Assembly: GCF_035958815.1 (NCBI RefSeq)
Contig: NZ_CP108383.1
Location: 1,178,001-1,242,000 of the forward strand
Origin: Nocardia sp. NBC_01327
GTDB lineage: Bacteria > Actinomycetota > Actinomycetes > Mycobacteriales > Mycobacteriaceae
DNA: 64,000 nucleotides
Direction of reading: 5' to 3'
The position numbers and the translations under genes are program-made. The first letter of the stretch is position 1. Each line of letters begins with the position of its first letter. Shown here piece by piece: positions 60,595 to 64,000 of this stretch. The notes beneath the pieces were generated by a model. That model saw only the letters and a program-made list of their open reading frames with translations, ran no database searches and was not told the DNA's origin.

Positions 60595-61689
60595 ATGACT
60601 CTCGCAGCCGATATCGATCGGCATGCCGATCTTGATGACCAGCGCACCCTCAGCGTGAGCCCGCTCAGCTCACCGCGTGAGGTCCGTACCGCGCACCCGA
60701 TCGGCGATGTGCTCGCCGACACCGTGCGCGCCGGGCGCAAGGCCACCGTCGAGGTGCTCACCGGTGCGGACGACCGCCTCATGGTGATCGTCGGGCCGTG
60801 CTCGGTGCACGACACCGCCGCCGCCATGGAGTACGCGCAGAAGCTGGCCGCCAAATCGGCCGAGCTGGGGGATCGGCTGCACGTGGTCATGCGCGTCTAC
60901 TTCGAGAAGCCGCGCACCACGCTCGGGTGGAAGGGCCTGATCAACGATCCGCACCTGGACGGCAGCTTCGATATCAATACCGGGCTGAACGTCGGCCGGG
61001 AGCTGCTGGTGGACATCACCGCGCTCGGCCTGCCGGTGGCGTGCGAATTCCTCGACCCCATCACCCCGCAGTACATCGCGGACCTGGTGTCCTACGGTGC
61101 GATCGGCGCGCGGACCGCCGCCAGCCAGGTGCACCGGCAGCTCTCCAGCGCGCTGTCCATGCCGGTCGGCATCAAGAACGGCACCGACGGTGATGTGCAG
61201 GTCGCGGTCGACGGCGTGCGCGCCGCGGCGGCCAGCCACGTCTTCCCCGGCACCGATCTGGACGGGCGTTCGGCGCTCATCCGCACCGCGGGCAACCCGG
61301 ACTGCCACGTCATCCTGCGCGGCGGCAGCAACGGCACCAATTACGATGCCGCCTCCTGCGCGGAAGCCCTTATCCGACTGGAGAAGTCGTCGCTGCCGCA
61401 GCGCCTGGTCGTGGATGCCTCGCACGGCAACAGCAATAAGGACCACAACAAGCAGGTCGACGTCGTCACCGATATCGCCGAGCGCATTGCCGCCGGGGAA
61501 CAGGGCGTGGTCGGCGTCATGCTGGAGAGCTTCCTCGTGGCCGGTCGCCAGGACCTCACCCTCGGCCACGCCGAAGACCTCACCTACGGCCAGTCCATCA
61601 CCGACGCCTGCCTCGACTGGGACGTCACCGCCACCCAGCTCGAGCGCCTCGCCGACGCCGTCACCGCCCGCCGCGCCCACCGCGCCTAG
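60595..61689 (+). CDS. aroG: 3-deoxy-7-phosphoheptulonate synthase, class I (AroFGH type)
   Basis: 364 residues. GPCSVHDTAAA, R-V-Y-F-E-K-P-R-T-T-L-G-W-K-G, GIKNGTDG, ILRGGSNGTNY and DASHGNSNKDH are class I motifs holding PEP, erythrose-4-phosphate and metal. Many actinobacteria use the class II enzyme for housekeeping; this is a second, leader-controlled type. Ends with a long inverted repeat. Confidence 0.93.
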   Translation: MTLAADIDRHADLDDQRTLSVSPLSSPREVRTAHPIGDVLADTVRAGRKATVEVLTGADDRLMVIVGPCSVHDTAAAMEYAQKLAAKSAELGDRLHVVMRVYFEKPRTTLGWKGLINDPHLDGSFDINTGLNVGRELLVDITALGLPVACEFLDPITPQYIADLVSYGAIGARTAASQVHRQLSSALSMPVGIKNGTDGDVQVAVDGVRAAAASHVFPGTDLDGRSALIRTAGNPDCHVILRGGSNGTNYDAASCAEALIRLEKSSLPQRLVVDASHGNSNKDHNKQVDVVTDIAERIAAGEQGVVGVMLESFLVAGRQDLTLGHAEDLTYGQSITDACLDWDVTATQLERLADAVTARRAHRA

Positions 61690-61700
61690 CGGGCCGCCGA

Positions 61701-61795
61701 CCCGTCATACCGGCGCGTTCTCGGCCGGGATCCACTGAAACCCGTTGGACTGCTGCGGGTGTGGCTCCCGGCCGAAAGCATGCCGGGATGACGGG
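61701..61795. repeat. 35-bp imperfect inverted repeat after aroG
   Basis: cccgtcataccggcg... (61701-61735) and the arm at 61761-61795 are complementary at 29 of 35 positions with 25 bases between. Arms carry the cggccggga-ccac core of a REP/MITE-like element. Confidence 0.8.
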
Positions 61796-61830
61796 TGTGT
61801 GCCGGGACGGTGGCGGCCGGGTCGTGGGTG

Positions 61831-62412
61831 TCAGACGTTGGCGGGCCAGTCGGTGGCTGGTGCGGCGGGGTCGGTGTGCAGGCGGGAGGCGATCCAGCTG
61901 TCGCGGCGGGCGCCGCGTTGCAGGCAGCCGCCGCGGAGCAGGCCCTCGTAGTGGAAGCCGGCGCGGCGGGCCACGGCGGCGGAGGCGTGGTTGCCCACGA
62001 TGGCGCGCCATTCGATGCGGGCCAGGCCCAGGAAATCGCGGTGGAAGCCGGCCTCGCAGGCCAGGTGCACGGCCTGGGTCATGAGGCCGCGGCCGCGCAC
62101 GGCGCGCGAGAGCCAGAAACCGATCTCGGCGGCGGCGTCCTCGCGGCGGGAATCGATGGGGCCCAGGCCGATCATGCCGATCACCGGCGCGTCCGCGGCC
62201 AGGCGCAGGGCCCAGGTCGGGCTGCGTGCGGCCCAGCCGGGAGTGACCATGTCGTAGACGAATTTCTCGGCATCGGCCCGGATGTAGGGGACCGGCATGG
62301 TGGTCCACTGTCCGACCGAAGGTTCCTGGCAGCAGGCGGTGATGTCGTCGATATCCCGCACCGTGGGCGGCGACAGCCAGAGTGTTCCGTTCGAGAGCGT
62401 CCGCGCATCCAT
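61831..62412 (-). CDS. GNAT-family acetyltransferase (RimJ/RimL type)
   Basis: 193 residues. IGFWLSRAVRGRGLMTQAV is the acetyl-CoA motif; RIEWRAIVGNHASAAVARRAGFHYEGLLRGG is the RimJ-type C-terminal. Acetylates an amino group, target unknown. Divergent from the sigma gene. Confidence 0.88.
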   Translation of the reverse strand: MDARTLSNGTLWLSPPTVRDIDDITACCQEPSVGQWTTMPVPYIRADAEKFVYDMVTPGWAARSPTWALRLAADAPVIGMIGLGPIDSRREDAAAEIGFWLSRAVRGRGLMTQAVHLACEAGFHRDFLGLARIEWRAIVGNHASAAVARRAGFHYEGLLRGGCLQRGARRDSWIASRLHTDPAAPATDWPANV

Positions 62413-62504
62413 CGAGTCATGCTGTCACGGAACCCGGCCGCGGAGTATCGGGTTTTCCGGGACCGGTGCCCGGCTTGTCGGCATACGACCGTAGGATCGG
62501 CTCA

Positions 62505-63428
62505 ATGGTTGCCGCTCTTCTCGCCGACTTGTTCGAAACCCATCGGGCGCACCTGCTCTCGGTGGCCTACCGGTTGACGGGCAGTGTCGCCGATGCCGAG
62601 GATGCGGTGCAGGAGAGCTGGTTACGGCTCGCGGTCGCCCGCCAGTACGAGATCGAGGACCTGCGCGCCTGGCTCACCACCGTCGTCTCCCGCATCTGCC
62701 TGGACCGCCTGCGCAGCGCCACCGCGCGGCGGGAGCAGTATGTGGGGCAATGGCTTCCGGAGCCCATCGTCACCAGCCCGCTGCCCTCGAGCATGCCCGA
62801 TCCGCTGGCCGCGGTGGTGCGCAAACAGGATGCGCGCTTCGCCGCCCTGGTCGTGATGGATGCGCTCACCCCGCCGCAGCGGGTGGCCTTCGTCCTGCAC
62901 GACGGTTTCACGGTGCCCTTCGACGAAATCGGCGAGCTGCTCGGCGTGTCCACCGAGGCTGCCCGGGCCTTGGCGACGCGGGCGCGGAAAGCCTTGGCGC
63001 ACATGCCGGAACCGGTCACCGACACCGAGCACGACACGGCGGTGCGGCAGCTGCTGGAGGCGCTGTATCGCGGTGATGTGGACGGGGTCGTCGCGGCACT
63101 GCATCCGGACGTGCGCACCATCGGCGATGCCGGGGGTACCACCGCGACCGCGATGAATGTGGTTGCGGGAGTGGAGAAGAACGCCAGGCTGTGGCTGGGG
63201 CTGCGGACCAGGTACGGGTTCGACGACCAGGAGCAGTCGGCGGGCGCGTTCGAACCGGTGCTCGTCAACGGGCAGCTCGGTCTGCTGGTGCACGAGCGCG
63301 CCTCGTGGAACGGTCATCCCGGTACGCCGCAGCGGGTGTACGGGTTCACCGTTTCCGGCGGGAAGATCTGGGGCATTTACGATCTCGTCAATCCGGCCAA
63401 GCTCAAGGGCATTCGGCTGCCGCACTGA
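62505..63428 (+). CDS. ECF sigma factor with C-terminal SnoaL-like domain (ECF41/SigJ type)
   Basis: 307 residues from ATG 62505. Sigma region 2 (S-V-A-Y-R-L-T-G-S-V-A-D-A-E-D-A-V-Q-E), the W-L-P-E-P linker, region 4 (LTPPQRVAFVLHDGFTVPFDEI) and a 120-residue SnoaL-like end with N-P-A-K-L. In ECF41 proteins this end controls activity in place of an anti-sigma factor. The usual partner gene (COE/oxidoreductase) is not adjacent. Confidence 0.9.
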   Translation: MVAALLADLFETHRAHLLSVAYRLTGSVADAEDAVQESWLRLAVARQYEIEDLRAWLTTVVSRICLDRLRSATARREQYVGQWLPEPIVTSPLPSSMPDPLAAVVRKQDARFAALVVMDALTPPQRVAFVLHDGFTVPFDEIGELLGVSTEAARALATRARKALAHMPEPVTDTEHDTAVRQLLEALYRGDVDGVVAALHPDVRTIGDAGGTTATAMNVVAGVEKNARLWLGLRTRYGFDDQEQSAGAFEPVLVNGQLGLLVHERASWNGHPGTPQRVYGFTVSGGKIWGIYDLVNPAKLKGIRLPH

Positions 63429-63568
63429 GATGGCCTGACGCGCACTGAGATGGACTGACGCGCATGAAGGCAGCGCCGGCGCGATCGCGAATATCGCGAC
63501 CGCGCCGGCGAGTTCACCGTGCGATCGGGCGGCATACCCCCGACTGGCCTGCCGCGCAATGGAAGTCG

Positions 63569-63841
63569 CTAGTTGTTGGGCGGCACTACCCCGGAGCCGG
63601 AGGCGCCGCCGCAGGAGACCCCGCCGGACAGGCTCGCCGCGGATCCGGAGCCCATGCAATTGCCGATACCGGATCCGGTGCCGGAGCCGGTGCCCGAACC
63701 CGAGCCCGGCAGGCTGGAGCCGAGATCCAGGTTCGGAGTGGACGAACCACCGGTAATGGTGTCGATCAGCTGAATCGAAGCGTGATGGAAGAGGTTGACG
63801 GTAGTCACCGGGTGCAGCAGAAGATCTATGTACGAGGCCAT
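63569..63841 (-). CDS. Small Gly/Ser-rich protein
   Basis: 90 residues from ATG 63841 with AAAGGG before it. First 30 residues (MASYIDLLLHPVTTVNLFHH) form a helix, then GSGSGTGSGTGSGIG repeats and three Cys. No family recognised; may be a cell-surface or secreted peptide. Confidence 0.6.
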   Translation of the reverse strand: MASYIDLLLHPVTTVNLFHHASIQLIDTITGGSSTPNLDLGSSLPGSGSGTGSGTGSGIGNCMGSGSAASLSGGVSCGGASGSGVVPPNN

Positions 63842-64000
63842 GTTTCGCCCTTTTCGAGAAGCTGCTTATAGGCAGTGTGAGATAAAACACGGGCACCGTA
63901 GCTGCCTTTGGGACAATGCACAACGGCCCAGGTAGAAGCTTCGAATTGAAAGTGAAACATAGGCGTTCGCTATTGAATCGCAACCCTTTCCGGGTGTGGA
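63842..64000. other. Right edge
   Basis: Upstream of the Gly/Ser-rich gene, locally AT-richer, probably its promoter; nothing else supported. Confidence 0.4.

Noticed and set aside
63590..63720. Short GS repeats as a CRISPR or VNTR locus
   Set aside because: They are codon repeats of a Gly/Ser-rich protein, not regular spacers.

Overview
The window is high-GC DNA with tightly packed genes and frequent GTG starts and ATGA/GTGA stop-start overlaps. Several genes are typical of mycolate-containing actinobacteria: mycothiol synthase (mshD), a lipomannan factor (lmeA), an acyl-ACP desaturase, GlnR, DUF3073, a poly-cysteine leader ahead of cysA2, IdeR-type iron boxes and nocobactin/mycobactin-type salicylate genes. 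The best fit is a Nocardia chromosome; the species cannot be read from the sequence. From memory, the backbone follows the M. tuberculosis Rv0804-Rv0824c block, with three added modules: a peptide ABC transporter, cydABDC, and a sugar-acid catabolic locus plus an exporter.

Layout. 0-3.3 kb: end of an alpha/beta-hydrolase gene, a CPBP protease, two membrane proteins and a sterol-carrier-like protein. 3.4-11.8 kb: purF, a four-gene dipeptide-type ABC transporter, purM. 12.1-16.6 kb: DUF3073, asparaginase, MOSC protein, YgfZ, an aminodeoxychorismate-lyase-like enzyme. 16.7-23.2 kb: cydA-cydB-cydD-(38-codon membrane ORF)-cydC, followed by a short orphan ORF with a structured terminator that may be a small RNA. 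23.5-26.3 kb (minus): sulfur operon from a poly-Cys leader through DUF4395, cysA2 and DUF1416, then a tiny membrane ORF and a nitrobindin-like protein. 26.3-27.7 kb: thioredoxin-like protein and lmeA. 28-33.8 kb: glnR-mshD and pstSCAB with a Pho box. 33.9-40.2 kb: GntR regulator, two enolase-superfamily enzymes, a dicarboxylate symporter, and a drug-type MFS exporter. 40.3-46.6 kb (minus): phoU, LCP protein, dus, desA, DUF937. 46.7-49.2 kb: tRNA-Lys, a 1.1 kb gene-free stretch, an ScbR-like TetR regulator, tRNA-Glu/Asp/Phe and a small SPOR-like protein. 49.3-54 kb: polyprenol-mannose synthase and two glycerolipid acyltransferases. 54-58 kb: salicylate synthase and salicylate-AMP ligase, each behind an iron box. 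58.1-60.3 kb: DsbB, DUF5993, a second SDR, a PH-domain protein. 60.4-61.7 kb: DAHP synthase behind an aromatic leader peptide. 61.7-64 kb: inverted repeat, GNAT acetyltransferase, ECF41-like sigma factor and a Gly/Ser-rich small protein.

Regulatory logic stands out more than new enzymes. Two leader-peptide attenuators (cysteine and aromatic), a Pho box, three iron boxes, and a divergent GntR operator tie the biosynthetic and transport genes to their nutrients. The least explained pieces are the short ORF/structured RNA after cydC, the coupled mini-ORF inside cydDC, a 31-codon membrane ORF fused by overlap to the nitrobindin-like gene, and the gene-free stretch before the TetR gene.
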